The position numbers were made by a program, and so were the translations under genes. The notes beneath the pieces were generated by a model, which saw nothing but the letters and a program-made list of their open reading frames with translations, searched no databases and was not told the origin of the DNA. A stretch of 64,000 nt of DNA from an uncultured Clostridia bacterium (lineage in GTDB: Bacteria; Bacillota; Clostridia; TANB77; CAG-465): contig CAOYAN010000001.1 of assembly GCA_948562205.1 (NCBI GenBank), positions 68,660 to 132,659 of the forward strand, given 5' to 3'. Shown piece after piece: positions 63,334-64,000 of the stretch (position 1 is its first letter; each line of letters starts with the position of its first letter).

Positions 63334-63340
63334 TTTTACA

Positions 63341-64000
63341 TTACCTGGTAAGCCATTTACGCTTCCGAAGCAATACCGCAAGTCCACTCAAGGAACAAAC
63401 AAACAGAACCAATGCTGGTACATAGTTTGTATCATCACTTGTCTGTGGCGACGCAACTCTTACTGTATTACCATTAATGGTTGCATCTGTTGCATTCTTC
63501 TCTACAATAACAGTTGCAGTTGCATTTGCCTCAGCTTTAGCGGAGGAGCTGCCACCACTATGATGATGATGTCCTCTACCTGGTTTACTCGGTTTCTCAG
63601 GCTTCACAGGCTGTTTCTCAAGTGTACCACACTTAGTGCATACGCCGTCTTTGTACTCATGTGTCTCGTCATCTACCACTGTTTCTCCACAGTCATGACA
63701 TTTTCCATCATGTGTACCATTACCATTGTCAACATAGTCAACTTTTCCATGGTTACACGGCTCTGTCGCACCACACTTAGTACATACACCGTATTTGTAC
63801 TCATGCTTCTCGTCATCTACTACTGTTTTTCCACAGTCATGACATTTTCCATCATGTGTTCCGTTGCCATTGTCAACATAGTCAACTTTTCCATGGTCAC
63901 ACGGCTCTTTCGCACCACACTTGGTACACTCACCGTCAACGTACTCATGCTTCTCGTCATCTACCACTGTTTCTCCACAGTCATGACATTTTCCATCATG
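63341..64000 (-). CDS. GC-rich Cys-repeat surface protein, C-terminal part (runs off the right edge)
   Basis: 220 codons in the window; open at the right edge. A 47-residue unit repeats (CTKCGA.EPC.HGKVDYVD, NGNGTHDGKCHDCG, TVVDDE.HEY), each with four CxxC cysteines plus one, likely zinc-ribbon-like. A Pro-rich linker, a HHHH patch, and a Ser/Ala/Thr stretch follow. The C-terminus is sortase-like: SPQTSD, hydrophobic segment, then RKRKWLTR. So it is probably wall-anchored. Base composition is GC-rich (about 45-50%), unlike the region, indicating acquisition. Confidence 0.8.
   Translation of the reverse strand, partial: HDGKCHDCGETVVDDEKHEYVDGECTKCGAKEPCDHGKVDYVDNGNGTHDGKCHDCGKTVVDDEKHEYKYGVCTKCGATEPCNHGKVDYVDNGNGTHDGKCHDCGETVVDDETHEYKDGVCTKCGTLEKQPVKPEKPSKPGRGHHHHSGGSSSAKAEANATATVIVEKNATDATINGNTVRVASPQTSDDTNYVPALVLFVCSLSGLAVLLRKRKWLTR
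63634..64000 (-). repeat. ~141-bp tandem coding repeat
   Basis: About two and a half copies of a 141-base (47-codon) unit lie in the window, nearly identical in sequence, and they continue past the edge. Repeats this similar suggest recent expansion or ongoing copy-number change. Confidence 0.8.

Noticed and set aside
63634..64000. Repeats considered as a CRISPR array
   Set aside because: Unit is 141 bases, in frame, and codes for a Cys-rich protein module; there are no short repeats with unique spacers.

Overview
The window is a low-GC chromosomal segment (roughly 25-30% G+C by eye) from a Gram-positive, Clostridia-like bacterium. Support comes from RNase J, strong purine-rich Shine-Dalgarno (SD) sites, many consensus TTGACA-N17-TATAAT promoters, intrinsic terminators with U-tracts, a GerW/YtfJ sporulation-type gene with its DUF2953 partner, and a sortase-like C-terminus. 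No integrase, relaxase, transposase or CRISPR array is visible. An uncultured, probably anaerobic gut clostridium is the most economical guess.

Layout. 1-8 kb: start of gltX, rnj, two unknown genes, a B12-binding/radical SAM protein, a 48-residue membrane protein and nadE. 8-15 kb: a glycolytic operon on the minus strand (gap-pgk-tpiA-gpmI-zinc-ribbon protein-eno) behind one strong promoter. 15-32.4 kb: a chromosomal Gram-positive type IV secretion system (T4SS). It has two VirB2-like pilin genes, PrgI, a TraC-like protein, a VirB4 ATPase, a VirB6-like channel encoded as two genes, VirB8/TcpC-like anchored proteins, an S1-domain RNA-binding protein, a replication-relaxation-like winged-helix protein, and a 1450-residue envelope protein carrying three different wall-hydrolase domains. 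The matching VirD4-like coupling ATPase lies alone on the other strand at 59.2-61.7 kb. 32.5-42.8 kb: M23 peptidase, SSB-like protein, a glyA-pgi operon with two GT-C-like membrane proteins and TraX, a metallo-hydrolase, and a transglutaminase-fold protein. 42.9-47 kb: tRNA-Lys(CTT) followed by a small accessory island. 47-58 kb: radical SAM pair, GT-C glycosyltransferase with acyl-CoA ligase, a GC-rich orphan gene, gerW-DUF2953, YuiD-like protein, trpS-obgE, rplU-rpmA, pth. 59-64 kb: coupling ATPase, YxeA-like protein, RibD-C-like reductase, and the end of a GC-rich Cys-repeat surface protein.

The most striking unexplained signal is at 43.23-43.54 kb. Two convergent strong promoters drive a ~72-nt RNA and a ~150-nt mRNA encoding a 21-residue hydrophobic peptide. 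The RNAs share two short repeats that pair over the peptide's start codon. Their two unrelated terminator stems carry the same 6-nt loop, so the two transcripts have complementary loops. This is the architecture of the pAD1 par (Fst) type I toxin-antitoxin system, with a different peptide and separate terminators.

Starts were moved from the longest open frame to the SD-supported codon where the sequence decides it. Functions rest on motif recognition by eye; no database search was run.
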